Assembly (NCBI RefSeq): GCF_904063065.1
Contig: NZ_CAJFCL010000004.1
Coordinates: 434,001-498,000, forward strand
Source: Pseudomonas paraversuta
GTDB taxonomy: Bacteria > Pseudomonadota > Gammaproteobacteria > Pseudomonadales > Pseudomonadaceae
Direction: 5' to 3'
Length of the DNA: 64,000 nt
Both the position numbers and the translations under genes were made by a program. Shown here piece after piece: positions 26,393 through 37,184 of the stretch. Under the pieces are notes generated by a model. That model ran no database searches. It was given only the letters and a program-made list of their open reading frames with translations, and was not told the origin of the DNA. Position 1 is the stretch's first letter; each line of letters begins with the position of its first letter.

Positions 26393-27510
26393 TGCACAAG
26401 CTCTCGCACATCCTGCGCCTGGGTCTTAAAGAACTCACCAGCCTGCGTCACGACAGTGTCTTGCTCCTGTTTTTGCTCTATGCCTTCACCGTAGCTATCT
26501 ATATGCCAGCGGCCGGCTCGATCATCGGCGTGCATAACGCCAGCGTGGCCATCGTCGATGAAGACCACAGCCAGTTATCGCGCAAACTGGCGGAGTCGCT
26601 GCTACCGCCCGAATTCCAGGCACCGCAGGACTTGCCTTACGATCAGCTGGACCAGTCGATGGACAGCGGCCGCTACACCTTTGTGATCAACCTGCCGGCC
26701 AACTTCCAGGCCGACTTGCTGGCCGGACGCGAACCGGGCGTACAGGTCAACGTTGATGCCACGGCCATGAGCCAGGCATTTATGGGGGCGGGGTATATCG
26801 GCCGGATCTTCCAGCGCGAACTGCTCAACTACACCGGGCAGGCCGATGCCGCGGCCAATACGCCGGCGCTGCTCAGCAGCCGCGCGTTGTTCAACCCCAA
26901 CCTGGAGGGCGGCTGGTTTCTGGCGGTGATCCAGATCGTCAACAACATCACCATCCTGGCCATCGTCCTGACCGGCACTGCGCTGCTGCGCGAGCGTGAA
27001 CACGGCACCCTCGACCACCTGCTGGTCCTGCCACTGACGGCACTGGAAATCATGCTCGCAAAAATCTGGAGCAATATGCTGGTGGTGGTGCTGTGTACCT
27101 GGATATCGCTGGAAGTCGTGGTGAAATGGGCCCTGGGCGTGCCGCTGGCGGGGTCGTTGACCCTGTTTTTACTGGTAACGGCACTTTACCTGTTTGCCAG
27201 TACCGCACTGGGAATCTTCCTCGCGACCCTGGCCCGCTCAACGCCGCAGTTCGGTTTGCTGGCGATCCCGGTGATCATTCCGATGCTCCTGCTATCGGGC
27301 GGGAGCACCCCGCTGGACAGCATGCCCGAATGGTTGCAATGGGTGATGCAGTGCTCGCCCTCGACGCACTTTGTGAGCCTGAGTGCGGCGATATTGTTTC
27401 GCGATGCGGGGGTAGAAGTGGTGTGGCCGGACCTGTTGGCACTGACCACTATTGGCCTGGTATTTTTCGCCATTGCCCTTGCGCGGTTTCGCAAGAGCCT
27501 GGCGTCTTAG
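26392..27510 (+). CDS. YhhJ-like ABC-2 permease
   Basis: The 372-residue inner-membrane permease has one N-terminal helix (about 22-42), a periplasmic domain (SVAIVDEDHSQLSRKLAESL) and five C-terminal helices, the ABC-2 type. ATG at 26392 overlaps the rbbA stop by one base (TGATG), so an upstream in-frame start inside rbbA was rejected. It completes the yhiI-rbbA-yhhJ operon and pairs with the permease half of RbbA. Confidence 0.93.
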   Translation: MHKLSHILRLGLKELTSLRHDSVLLLFLLYAFTVAIYMPAAGSIIGVHNASVAIVDEDHSQLSRKLAESLLPPEFQAPQDLPYDQLDQSMDSGRYTFVINLPANFQADLLAGREPGVQVNVDATAMSQAFMGAGYIGRIFQRELLNYTGQADAAANTPALLSSRALFNPNLEGGWFLAVIQIVNNITILAIVLTGTALLREREHGTLDHLLVLPLTALEIMLAKIWSNMLVVVLCTWISLEVVVKWALGVPLAGSLTLFLLVTALYLFASTALGIFLATLARSTPQFGLLAIPVIIPMLLLSGGSTPLDSMPEWLQWVMQCSPSTHFVSLSAAILFRDAGVEVVWPDLLALTTIGLVFFAIALARFRKSLAS

Positions 27511-27553
27511 TCATGGGACTGAACACATGCCTGCAGACGCCGGGCCCGGGCAC

Positions 27554-27958
27554 TTACTGAACGATTAAATTGTTAAACAGCAAATCCTCGATCATCGGCT
27601 TACCGGTCTCTTCGAGCATCACCTGCTGAATCTGTTTCAAGGCCTCCTGGCGCAGCTTCTCCTTGGCTTCAACACTGCCCAGGCTTGCGCTGGTCTGCTG
27701 GGTAAACAAACCCACCAACTGATTACGAATCAACGGATCATTGGCTTTCACCGCCTTGGCCGCCTCGGCTCCGGACACGCGCAACGAAATGTCCGCCTTG
27801 TACACCTTGAGCCTGGAACTGCCATCGAGCCCGTAGTTACCCACGAACGGCGGGTTCAGGGTGACATAGCTGACCTTGGCAGCGCCCTCTTCGGCTTCTT
27901 CTGCAAGCGCCACCATCGGCCAGGACAGGGCCAGCATCAATAAAATCCACGCTTTCAC
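27554..27958 (-). CDS. FliL-like secreted protein
   Basis: The 134-residue protein has a signal peptide (1-19, cleavage after VALA) and a FliL-like domain: VSYVTLNPPFVGNYG, LKVYKADISLRVSG and a C-terminal EDLLFNNLIVQ. GTG at 27958 is preceded by AAGGAG at 6 bases, which decides the start. It lies far from any flagellar gene and faces away from glpT. Flagellar FliL is a stator-associated membrane protein; this version appears to be cleaved and periplasmic, so a flagellar role is uncertain. Confidence 0.82.
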   Translation of the reverse strand: MKAWILLMLALSWPMVALAEEAEEGAAKVSYVTLNPPFVGNYGLDGSSRLKVYKADISLRVSGAEAAKAVKANDPLIRNQLVGLFTQQTSASLGSVEAKEKLRQEALKQIQQVMLEETGKPMIEDLLFNNLIVQ

Positions 27959-28105
27959 AATTCGCTCCTTGGTACGGGTTGAAGAAGCAGCCGGGGCTGC
28001 TTGCACATCTATTTCTGGTTATCGGCCAGTTAGCGCAAAGCCGTAGGGCTCCGATCCTGGCGTGAGACAGATCCGAATAAACGGACAGACCTGCCCTTTA
28101 ATTTT

Positions 28106-28114
28106 TTATCCACA
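28106..28114 (+). promoter_or_regulatory. DnaA-box-like sequence in the glpT upstream region
   Basis: TTATCCACA is a perfect match to the DnaA box. It overlaps the left arm of a larger inverted repeat. A single box away from dnaA is more likely a regulatory or chance site than an origin. Confidence 0.35.
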
Positions 28115-28174
28115 GCCCGTTTCTCCAGGCCTGTGGACAGTTTGACCCGTTGCGTCTGCCAAGCGGGCTGTGGA
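28109..28174. promoter_or_regulatory. Long-range inverted repeat between the FliL-like gene and glpT
   Basis: TCCACAGCCCG (28109-28119) and CGGGCTGTGGA (28164-28174) are perfect 11 bp arms, 44 bases apart, with another CTGTGGA copy at 28131-28137. The 362-base region between the divergent genes 27,958 and 28,321 holds nothing else that I can identify. Confidence 0.5.
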
Positions 28175-28320
28175 AGGTTTCACCCCCGGGCAACAGGTTC
28201 ACAAATGAAAGTGCTCTGTGGGATTTTTCCTATAACAGCAGAAAGTAAGGCCTGTCATTTTCAGTAACGAAAATGTAACGTTCGCGCTCGCTGATATAAC
28301 AAGAAATTTGGAGCTCTTGA

Positions 28321-29670
28321 ATGTTTGCTTTCTTTCGACCTGCCGCACACCAGGCGCCCCTGCCTGAAGAAAAAATCGACAGTACTTATCGACGTCTGCG
28401 CTGGCAGATTTTCGCGGGTATTTTCTTTGGCTACGCGGGTTATTACCTGCTGCGCAAAAACTTCTCGCTGGCCATGCCGTACCTGATTGACGAGGGTTAC
28501 ACCCGGGGTCAACTGGGTCTGGCCATGTCCGCGATTGCCATCGCTTATGGTTTGTCCAAGTTCCTCATGGGGCTGGTGTCCGACCGCTCCAACCCGCGCT
28601 TCTTCCTGCCCTTCGGCCTGCTGATTTCAGCAGGCGTGATGTTCATTTTCGGTTTCGCACCCTGGGCCACCTCCAGCGTCACCATGATGTTCATTTTGCT
28701 GTTTATCAACGGCTGGGCCCAGGGCATGGGCTGGCCGCCAAGCGGTCGGACCATGGTTCACTGGTGGTCGCAGAAAGAACGCGGCGGTGTAGTGTCAGTC
28801 TGGAATGTGGCGCACAACGTTGGCGGAGGCTTGATCGGGCCGCTGTTTTTGCTGGGTATGGCCTGGTTCAACGACTGGCACGCGGCATTCTATGTACCGG
28901 CTACCGTTGCCCTGCTGGTCGCGCTGTTTGCGTTTATCACCATGCGCGACACCCCGCAGTCCGTGGGCTTGCCACCGATCGAGCAATACAAGAATGATTA
29001 CCCGGCCGGTTACGACTCCAGCCACGAAGACGAATTCAGCGCCAAAGAGATTTTCGTCAAATACGTGCTGCGTAACAAAATGCTGTGGTACATCGCCCTG
29101 GCTAACGTGTTCGTTTATTTGCTGCGCTACGGCGTCCTGGACTGGGCTCCGACTTACCTCAAGGAAGCCAAGCACTTCACCGTGGACACCACTTCGTGGG
29201 CGTACTTCTTCTATGAGTGGGCAGGTATTCCGGGCACGCTGCTGTGCGGCTGGATGTCAGACAAGATCTTCCGCGGCAATCGCGGCCTGACCGGCATTGT
29301 GTTCATGTCGCTGGTGACCGTCGCCACGCTGGTTTACTGGCTCAACCCGCCGGGTAACCCGAGCATTGACATGATCGCGCTGTTCTCCATCGGCTTCCTG
29401 ATTTACGGCCCGGTGATGCTGATCGGCTTGCAGGCCCTGGAACTGGCGCCGAAGAAAGCAGCCGGTACTGCCGCAGGCTTTACCGGGCTGTTCGGCTACC
29501 TGGGCGGTTCGGTGGCAGCCAGTGCGGCCATGGGCTATCTGGTTGACCACTTCGGCTGGGATGGCGGCTTTGTACTGCTGATCAGCGCATGCCTGTTGGC
29601 GATTGCGTTCATGATCCCGACCCTGCGCCACAAGAATGTCGCCAGTGCCGAGCGGGCAACCGACGCTTAA
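28321..29670 (+). CDS. glpT: Glycerol-3-phosphate/phosphate antiporter GlpT
   Basis: This 449-residue major facilitator protein imports glycerol-3-phosphate and expels phosphate. It has 12 predicted helices, the family stretch [20 protein letters not shown] with the substrate-binding Arg and Lys, and [20 protein letters not shown]. GlpT is also the uptake route of fosfomycin in pseudomonads. The stop overlaps the end of the convergent chaC gene by four bases. Confidence 0.96.
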   Translation: MFAFFRPAAHQAPLPEEKIDSTYRRLRWQIFAGIFFGYAGYYLLRKNFSLAMPYLIDEGYTRGQLGLAMSAIAIAYGLSKFLMGLVSDRSNPRFFLPFGLLISAGVMFIFGFAPWATSSVTMMFILLFINGWAQGMGWPPSGRTMVHWWSQKERGGVVSVWNVAHNVGGGLIGPLFLLGMAWFNDWHAAFYVPATVALLVALFAFITMRDTPQSVGLPPIEQYKNDYPAGYDSSHEDEFSAKEIFVKYVLRNKMLWYIALANVFVYLLRYGVLDWAPTYLKEAKHFTVDTTSWAYFFYEWAGIPGTLLCGWMSDKIFRGNRGLTGIVFMSLVTVATLVYWLNPPGNPSIDMIALFSIGFLIYGPVMLIGLQALELAPKKAAGTAAGFTGLFGYLGGSVAASAAMGYLVDHFGWDGGFVLLISACLLAIAFMIPTLRHKNVASAERATDA

Positions 29671-30311
29671 GACAACGACATGCAACGCTTGAGCCGCGCC
29701 TCCAGATTCAGATCTGGCATGGCGTGGCTACGCAGGGCGCTTACGGTCTGCTCGACATAATCGCGAGTAGTGCCGTAACGCCCGTTGGCGTTGGCCAGTA
29801 CTTGGCTGAGTACACCGTCCGACAGGTTGCCCGCATAGCTGGGTAGATGTCGCTCCAGCACAAACCCCAATGCCTGCACCTGACTGCCATCCTCCAGCCG
29901 GCAAGTGAGCCAGTGCGGCCGATAAGACGGCACCGGCATTTCACGCAGCCACAGGGCATAGAGCGAGGCATCGAGGTTGTCTTCAGGCAGCCGATAGGCA
30001 AAACCGCTGCACGAACCGCCCCGGTCCAGACCAAACACCAGCCCCGGCCATTGCGGCGTGCCACGATGTTCGTGGGACCACAGATACAGCCCGCGATGAT
30101 AGCCATGCACCCGCCCGCGCTTGCGCTCGACCGCCGAACACTCGGGGCGCCAGATCAGTGAGCCATAGGCGAATAACCAGACGGGGCCGCCTTGATGACA
30201 GGCCATGGTGGCTTGCAAGGATTGCTGAAGTTGTTCTGGGGTCAACGGCGCCCCAAGATCGAGTCGCGGAGGGTAATCCGGGTTTAAACACACAGATTCA
30301 ATTACAGTCAT
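29667..30311 (-). CDS. chaC: ChaC-type gamma-glutamylcyclotransferase
   Basis: The 214-residue protein is glutathione-specific gamma-glutamylcyclotransferase, which makes 5-oxoproline and Cys-Gly from glutathione. The substrate-binding [12 protein letters not shown] and [12 protein letters not shown] motifs are intact, and [11 protein letters not shown] follows. The reading is confident at family level. It converges with glpT, with a four-base overlap. Confidence 0.92.
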   Translation of the reverse strand: MTVIESVCLNPDYPPRLDLGAPLTPEQLQQSLQATMACHQGGPVWLFAYGSLIWRPECSAVERKRGRVHGYHRGLYLWSHEHRGTPQWPGLVFGLDRGGSCSGFAYRLPEDNLDASLYALWLREMPVPSYRPHWLTCRLEDGSQVQALGFVLERHLPSYAGNLSDGVLSQVLANANGRYGTTRDYVEQTVSALRSHAMPDLNLEARLKRCMSLS

Positions 30312-30529
30312 AACTAAGGCTTTTGGATCCTGCTCGCATTACATGATGTAAACGAAAGTAACGACCTGAATGGTATAGCACTAAAAAGCAAATGACTTGC
30401 AGGTCCGGACCTGTGGCAACCTAGAAAAACCGGCCTGGCTTATTACACTTGTGTAAGGCGCAGGTTCAGGTAACTGGCACCACAGATCTCTATAGTGTTG
30501 CGCCCCAATATAATGACAGAGGCCACCCT

Positions 30530-31009
30530 ATGAGAAAGTCAGGAATCTGTTGCCTGTTTATGTTGGCTCATGCCAGCTTTGCGCTGGCCCAGGATGACAC
30601 GCAGCAAAAAGACAAAGACTTCTGGTACGTGCAGACCAGTGTCTATACCAGACACTTTTCGCCAGACCCCGAGCACAATAACAATCAGGATCTGATCGGC
30701 CTGGAATATAACGACGCTTCAGGCTGGCTTGCGGGCGGAGCAACTTTTCGCAATTCATTTAGCCAGCGCTCTTATTACGCCTATGCCGGCAAACGCTTTG
30801 ACAGTGAAAACTACCCGGTCTATTTAAAGCTGACCGGTGGCTTGCTGGAAGGCTATCACGGCGAGTATCAGGACAAGATCCCGCTCAATCGCTTCGGAGT
30901 TGCGCCGGTGATTATCCCCTCGGTCGGGGCCTATTACGGGCCCGTGGCGGCCGAGCTGGTGTTGCTCGGTTTCAATGCCGCCATGATCACCGCCGGACTG
31001 CGGATCTAA
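30530..31009 (+). CDS. PagP-like outer-membrane beta-barrel protein
   Basis: The 159-residue protein has a signal peptide (1-18, cleavage after FALA) and then alternating aromatic and hydrophobic strands ending in LRI, as outer-membrane barrels do. The pattern follows E. coli PagP (lipid A palmitoyltransferase): YTRHF near the start (candidate His), FRNSF where PagP has FKDSW, and IPLNRFGVAPVIIPSVGAYY matching its P-rich strand and VGYGP. The Ser is kept but the preceding Asp is Asn, so activity is uncertain. Similar proteins are often labelled as glycerol-3-phosphate transporters, which the size and fold contradict. Confidence 0.65.
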   Translation: MRKSGICCLFMLAHASFALAQDDTQQKDKDFWYVQTSVYTRHFSPDPEHNNNQDLIGLEYNDASGWLAGGATFRNSFSQRSYYAYAGKRFDSENYPVYLKLTGGLLEGYHGEYQDKIPLNRFGVAPVIIPSVGAYYGPVAAELVLLGFNAAMITAGLRI

Positions 31010-31021
31010 GGCTTAAAAACC

Positions 31022-31055
31022 TGCAGGAGCGAGCTGTTGGAAGCTCGCTCCTGCA
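31022..31055. repeat. Single REP-type hairpin
   Basis: TGCAGGAGCGAGCT and AGCTCGCTCCTGCA form a perfect 14 bp stem with loop GTTGGA, between two convergent genes. A near copy with loop GTTGAA lies at 45363-45400. It could also stop transcription from both sides. Confidence 0.8.
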
Positions 31056-31061
31056 CAGATT

Positions 31062-32030
31062 TCAAGGGCGCGGGCAGTAGGCAAATACATCTGCGCGCAT
31101 CTGGTGCGGGTCCATCCCGGCATTGACCAGTGCATCGAGGGTTCCATAGATCATCGCCGGGGAACCGCTGGCATAGACATGCACCGCCTTCAGATCGCTG
31201 ATGTCTTCACACACGGCTTCATGCAACAGACCACAGCGGCCCTCCCAGCCACACAGGTCACTGACGACCTTGTGCAGGAACAGGTTGGGAATCTTCTGCC
31301 AGGCGTCCCATTCCTCCAGGGTGTAGAAGTCTTCAGGGCGACGCACCCCCCAATACAAATGCACCGGGTGCTGGAAGCCCTTCTCACGGCAATGCTCGAT
31401 CAGGCTGTGCATTTGCGCCATGCCGGTACCGGCTGCGATCAGGACCAGCGGGCCGTCCGGCAACTCGGACAGGTGCGTGTCGCCAAAAGGCAGCTCAAGG
31501 CGGACCATCCTGTTGCGCTGCAACTGCTCGATCAGGCTGCGGGCGCTGTCTTCGCGCACCAGTACGTGCAGCTCAAGATCACGCCCGGAGTGCGGGGCAC
31601 TGGCCAGGGAAAAAGCCGATTTCTCGCCATTTTCCCGCTCCAGCATCACGTACTGTCCTGCGTGATAACGCGGCGGTTTGCCCGCCGGCGCACGCAAACG
31701 TACGCGCCAGACATCGCCGCCCATATCGACACATTCAATCAACTGACACGCCAGGCTACGCACCGGTAACTCTCCCAACGCAAGCACCCCGTCCCACAAC
31801 ACCACGCAGTCTTCAAGCGGCGCTGCCAGGCAGGTATAAAATTCGCCGTGATCGCGGACTTCTCCCGCCTGCTCCACCTGGCCTTCAACCAGCAAGGCCG
31901 CACAGACATGACAATTACCATTGCGGCAACTTTGCGGGCATTCATAGCCCAGGCGTTGCGCCGCATTCAGAATCCGCTCTCCAGGCAAAGTTTCCAGCAC
32001 CGCGCCTGAAGGCTGCAAGGTTACACGCAT
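31062..32030 (-). CDS. Ferredoxin-NAD(P)H reductase-type flavoprotein (CDP-6-deoxy-glucoseen reductase-like)
   Basis: The 322-residue protein has an N-terminal plant-type 2Fe-2S ferredoxin domain (CPQSCRNGNCHVC, with the fourth Cys in YTCLAAP) fused to FAD and NAD(P)H-binding reductase domains (RYHAGQYVMLER, LIAAGTGMAQMHSLIE). ATG at 32030 overlaps the ubiD stop by one base. The same ubiD-reductase pair is found in P. aeruginosa. The glucoseen reductase label is by similarity only; a role in electron supply linked to ubiquinone or flavin metabolism is inference. Confidence 0.88.
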   Translation of the reverse strand: MRVTLQPSGAVLETLPGERILNAAQRLGYECPQSCRNGNCHVCAALLVEGQVEQAGEVRDHGEFYTCLAAPLEDCVVLWDGVLALGELPVRSLACQLIECVDMGGDVWRVRLRAPAGKPPRYHAGQYVMLERENGEKSAFSLASAPHSGRDLELHVLVREDSARSLIEQLQRNRMVRLELPFGDTHLSELPDGPLVLIAAGTGMAQMHSLIEHCREKGFQHPVHLYWGVRRPEDFYTLEEWDAWQKIPNLFLHKVVSDLCGWEGRCGLLHEAVCEDISDLKAVHVYASGSPAMIYGTLDALVNAGMDPHQMRADVFAYCPRP

Positions 32031-33496
32031 CAATCTATTCCTAATTGATTCCAGATGTCATCGATCCGGCGTGTGACCGCCTCATCCTTGACGATGACCC
32101 GACCCCATTCACGGGTGGTCTCACCCGGCCATTTGTTGGTTGCATCCAGCCCCATTTTCGAACCCAGACCGGAAACCGGCGAAGCGAAATCGAGGTAATC
32201 GATTGGAGTGTTGTCGATCATCACCGTGTCACGCTTGGGATCCATGCGCGTGGTAATGGCCCAGATCACGTCATTCCAGTCCCGGGCATTGATATCGTCG
32301 TCTGTCACGATAACGAACTTGGTGTACATGAACTGGCGCAAGAACGACCACACACCCAGCATGACGCGCTTGGCGTGGCCCGGATATTGTTTCTTCATGG
32401 TCACAATGGCCATGCGGTACGAACAACCCTCTGGCGGCAGATAGAAATCGGTGATTTCCGGGAACTGCTTTTGCAGAATCGGCACGAACACTTCATTGAG
32501 CGCCACACCTAAAATCGCTGGCTCATCCGGTGGCCGGCCAGTGTAAGTGCTGTGGTAGATCGGTTTGATCCGATGGGTGATGCGTTCAACGGTGAACACC
32601 GGGAAGCTGTCGACTTCGTTGTAGTAGCCGGTGTGGTCGCCGTAAGGACCTTCGGGGGCCATCTCGCCAGGGTGGATCACGCCTTCAAGGATGATTTCGG
32701 CAGTGGCAGGCACTTGCAGATCATTGCCACGGCACTTCACCAGCTCGGTGCGATTGCCCCGCAGCAAGCCTGCAAAGGCGTACTCGGACAGGCTGTCAGG
32801 CACCGGTGTTACGGCACCGAGGATGGTCGCCGGGTCTGCACCCAGGGCCACCGCTACCGGGAACGGCTGACCCGGGTGTTTCTCGCACCAGTCACGATAG
32901 TCCAGCGCGCCGCCACGATGGCTCAGCCAGCGCATGATGACTTTGTTGCGGCCAATGACCTGCTGGCGATAAATACCCAGATTTTGACGGTCCTTGTTCG
33001 GACCCTTGGTCACGGTCAGGCCCCAGGTAATCAGCGGCGCCACGTCGCCCGGCCAGCAATGCTGAACCGGCAGCATGGCAAGGTCGACATCGTCACCTTC
33101 AATGACCACTTCCTGACACACCGCGTCCTTGACGACTTTCGGGGCCATGGCAATGATCTTGCGAAAGATAGGGAGCTTGGACCACGCGTCTTTCAGACCT
33201 TTAGGCGGCTCAGGCTCTTTGAGGAAGGCCAGCAGCTTGCCAATTTCACGCAACTCGCTGACCGACTCGGCCCCCATGCCCATGGCCACGCGCTCAGGCG
33301 TGCCAAACAGGTTGCCGAGTACCGGGATCGTATGTCCTGTCGGGTTTTCGAATAGCAGCGCCGGGCCCTTGGCCCGCAGCGTGCGGTCGCAGATTTCTGT
33401 CATCTCCAGCACAGGAGACACGGGAATCTGGATGCGTTTCAACTCTCCGCGCTGCTCTAACTGCTGCACGAAATCCCGAAGATCCTTGAATTTCAT
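32030..33496 (-). CDS. ubiD: UbiD, 3-octaprenyl-4-hydroxybenzoate decarboxylase
   Basis: The 488-residue decarboxylase of ubiquinone synthesis depends on prenylated FMN made by UbiX. It begins [20 protein letters not shown], and [14 protein letters not shown] carries the catalytic acidic residue region. ATG at 33496 was chosen by homology (upstream alternatives are TTG or GTG without spaced binding sites). It is coupled to the downstream reductase gene. ubiX is not in this window. Confidence 0.95.
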   Translation of the reverse strand: MKFKDLRDFVQQLEQRGELKRIQIPVSPVLEMTEICDRTLRAKGPALLFENPTGHTIPVLGNLFGTPERVAMGMGAESVSELREIGKLLAFLKEPEPPKGLKDAWSKLPIFRKIIAMAPKVVKDAVCQEVVIEGDDVDLAMLPVQHCWPGDVAPLITWGLTVTKGPNKDRQNLGIYRQQVIGRNKVIMRWLSHRGGALDYRDWCEKHPGQPFPVAVALGADPATILGAVTPVPDSLSEYAFAGLLRGNRTELVKCRGNDLQVPATAEIILEGVIHPGEMAPEGPYGDHTGYYNEVDSFPVFTVERITHRIKPIYHSTYTGRPPDEPAILGVALNEVFVPILQKQFPEITDFYLPPEGCSYRMAIVTMKKQYPGHAKRVMLGVWSFLRQFMYTKFVIVTDDDINARDWNDVIWAITTRMDPKRDTVMIDNTPIDYLDFASPVSGLGSKMGLDATNKWPGETTREWGRVIVKDEAVTRRIDDIWNQLGID

Positions 33497-33565
33497 TGAC
33501 GTTGGCACCCTCAAAATAGGCGTACATCCTACCTGCTATGGCGTGAGCTGGCAGCTTATCGCTGC

Positions 33566-35575
33566 TCAGCGGGCCGTATTCACCTCACTCACGCCGGTCA
33601 ACTCTTGAGCTGCCGCCTCTTCGAACACCGGCGCCAACACTGGCAGCATTAACCGGGCACCCGCCTCTGACAGATGATTGTCGTCTGTGTACAACGAATG
33701 ACCATCGCGCTGCGCACGACACAGACCCGAGGCGTCGCAAAGCGCCGGGGTCGGATCCAGCACCATGACACCGGCGTCAGCTGCTGCAATTTGCGCGAAC
33801 AAGCGGTTAATGAATGCTTTTTGCTTGAGGTGGTCGGCCAATGGAAATCCAACGTCGGCTGTCGGTTTATGCAGCATGGCCAGGCGGCTTAGTCGGTACG
33901 GCGGATTGAACGGCTGCAGCGGTACATCTTTCATGAGCCAGACCCGATAGCCGGCCTTGCGCAGCTGCTCCACCCTGGCCCGCACGCCGTCAGCAAGCCT
34001 CTGCTCGGCAACGGCTGGGTCATAACGGCCATCGGCACCCTTCAGTGCATGGCCGTGATCGCCCTTGGCGTCGCCATACAGGTACAGGCCCCAGCGGGCC
34101 ACCAGCAACACGTCCGTGAACGGTTCCGTCTTCAGGGCCTGCTCCACACGACGGTTGTAATTGGCACAGCGCTCGCCATGTTCCAGCCCCTCAAGGGGCA
34201 AACAGCCCGCCGAACTGGCCAGCATCACGTTAACCCCGTGCTGCCGGGCGTTGGCGTCCAGCGCCGGAATCAATGCCGTGGCATGACTGTCCCCCCAAAC
34301 CAGCAACTGCGCGGGCTCGAACCCGGAAGCGCTATTGCCGTAGCGGCAAAAAGGCGTATCGGCGGGGCTCTTGTCGTCGGTGATACAGGCCATCAACTCA
34401 GGACGCCAGTGGCTGGCATTGGCGTACTGCAACGCATGCTCGGACAAGCGGGACGGCAAACCGTCAGTCCAGCGCAGCGTTTGCCCGGCCAGCCCCAGTA
34501 CCAGGATACCCAGACCCGCAGCGAGCAGAATCTGACGCCGCCCTGCCAACAATCGACGCTCACGAAACGGGGTTTCGATGTAGCGCCAGGACAAATATCC
34601 AAGTACCAGTGTCAGTGCGATCAACGCACCGGTGAGGACGGGACCTGGCTCATCCACGTCGGCATAGCTGGCGAAAACAAACACCGGCCAATGCCACAGG
34701 TACCAGGAATACGAGATCAGGCCGAGCCCTACCAGCAGGCGGGAACTCAAAATACGCCCTACCCAGGTGCTGTGATGCTCATTGGCCCAAATCAGGGCAA
34801 CCACACCCAGCACCGGCAACAGTGCTGCTGCTCCAGGGAACGGGGTGTTTTTGTCGTAAGCGAAAACCGCGACAAGGATCAGTCCGAGCCCGAGCAAGCT
34901 TATGCATTGCGCGGCGGCGGCTGTAAGGCGCGTCTTACTGACCGGTGCGACCGCCAGCATCGCGCCAGCCAACAGCTCCCAGGCCCGCATCGGTAACAGG
35001 AAAAAGGCCTTTTCAGGGTGTTGCGCAACAGCCCACACGCTTAATCCGAACGAGATCAGCAACACACCAAACAAGGCCAGACGCCAATGCCTGAAGCGAC
35101 TGGCCAACAGGGTCAGCAGCAGCGGGAAAACAATATAAAACTGTTCTTCAACCGCCAGCGACCAGGTATGAAGCAGCGGTTTTAAATCGCTGGCCACATC
35201 GAAATAGCCATCCTGGCGCATGAACAACAGGTTGGAGGCGAACATCACCTGGTATCGAACTGACTGGCCCAGTTGCTCGTAGTCCTTGGGTGCCATCAAG
35301 AACCAGCCCACCGCGAGCACGACTGCAATCATGGCGAACAGTGCGGGCAGGATACGCCGCGCACGCCGGGTCCAGAACTCGACGAAACTGAAGCGCCCGG
35401 CCTCGCGCTGGCGCCAGATGATCGAGGTGATCAGATACCCCGAGATCACGAAGAATACGTCGACCCCGACGAACCCGCCGGTCAGCCCCGGCACCCCGAA
35501 GTGAAACAAGACGACAGCAATGACGGCAATGGCGCGCAAGCCATCGATGTCCCGGCGATATACAAGAGAGCTCAT
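33566..35575 (-). CDS. Acyltransferase 3/SGNH fusion, O-antigen acetylase type
   Basis: The 669-residue OafA-like protein acetylates surface polysaccharide. The N-terminal acyltransferase-3 domain (about 1-350, RRDIDGLRAIAV, FFVISGYLIT, WSLAVEEQFYIVFP) has about ten membrane helices; the C-terminal periplasmic SGNH domain (about 410-650) has LLVWGDSHATAL and a final DDNHLSEAGA catalytic block. ATG at 35575 was chosen over the preceding TTG. P. aeruginosa has a similar gene at this position next to rho. Confidence 0.92.
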   Translation of the reverse strand: MSSLVYRRDIDGLRAIAVIAVVLFHFGVPGLTGGFVGVDVFFVISGYLITSIIWRQREAGRFSFVEFWTRRARRILPALFAMIAVVLAVGWFLMAPKDYEQLGQSVRYQVMFASNLLFMRQDGYFDVASDLKPLLHTWSLAVEEQFYIVFPLLLTLLASRFRHWRLALFGVLLISFGLSVWAVAQHPEKAFFLLPMRAWELLAGAMLAVAPVSKTRLTAAAAQCISLLGLGLILVAVFAYDKNTPFPGAAALLPVLGVVALIWANEHHSTWVGRILSSRLLVGLGLISYSWYLWHWPVFVFASYADVDEPGPVLTGALIALTLVLGYLSWRYIETPFRERRLLAGRRQILLAAGLGILVLGLAGQTLRWTDGLPSRLSEHALQYANASHWRPELMACITDDKSPADTPFCRYGNSASGFEPAQLLVWGDSHATALIPALDANARQHGVNVMLASSAGCLPLEGLEHGERCANYNRRVEQALKTEPFTDVLLVARWGLYLYGDAKGDHGHALKGADGRYDPAVAEQRLADGVRARVEQLRKAGYRVWLMKDVPLQPFNPPYRLSRLAMLHKPTADVGFPLADHLKQKAFINRLFAQIAAADAGVMVLDPTPALCDASGLCRAQRDGHSLYTDDNHLSEAGARLMLPVLAPVFEEAAAQELTGVSEVNTAR

Positions 35576-35642
35576 CAATGTCCAAATCCAGAAATATTGT
35601 TTTTATTGACCGGTACCAGCCCAAAAGCTTCCTTTTAAATGC

Positions 35643-35676
35643 AAAAAAATGGCGCCCCTAGGGACGCCATTTTTTA
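35643..35676. terminator. Bidirectional terminator between rho and the acetylase gene
   Basis: ATGGCG and CGCCAT arms with an inner CCC/GGG pair are flanked by A and T runs, so U tails arise on both strands. On the minus strand it follows the rho stop by about 15 bases. Confidence 0.88.
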
Positions 35677-35691
35677 AGACCCGAAAACGTA

Positions 35692-36951
<1,260 letters not shown>

Positions 36952-37039
36952 ATAGGAATGACGTAATCATTTATGGAGGGGGAAATTAAGCTTTTGGCTT
37001 AATGAGGCCGCGCCGCAGAGAAGGCGACAGGATCGCGTA

Positions 37040-37126
37040 CTAATTCGATAAGGAGTGCGTCGGCGACGGCTTGCAGGGGGCAGTGGAGAAACCAGTGCGG
37101 GGCCGAATGTACCACTTGAGTTTCAT
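37040..37126 (-). CDS. Candidate 28-residue leader ORF upstream of rho
   Basis: An ATG at 37126 opens 28 codons starting MKLKWYIRPRTGF and ending at TAG 37040, inside the rho leader. AGGGA lies 9 bases upstream. E. coli has a leader peptide gene (rhoL) in the same place, but the sequences do not look related. It may be chance; the ATG also overlaps a TATGAA that could be a -10 element. Confidence 0.3.
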   Translation of the reverse strand: MKLKWYIRPRTGFSTAPCKPSPTHSLSN

Positions 37127-37148
37127 AGCGTCTAGTCCCTGAGCCATG

Positions 37149-37177
37149 AAAAAGCCCCGCATTTTGCGGGGCTTTTA
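37149..37177 (-). terminator. Rho-independent terminator of trxA
   Basis: On the minus strand GCCCCGC and GCGGGGC form a stem with an A-rich loop, followed by a T run. It starts 8 bases after the trxA stop, between trxA and rho. Confidence 0.92.
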
Positions 37178-37184
37178 TCGACGC

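Noticed and set aside
28106..28114. Origin of replication
   Set aside because: Only one perfect DnaA box is present and there is no dnaA, dnaN, gyrB or AT-rich unwinding region nearby.
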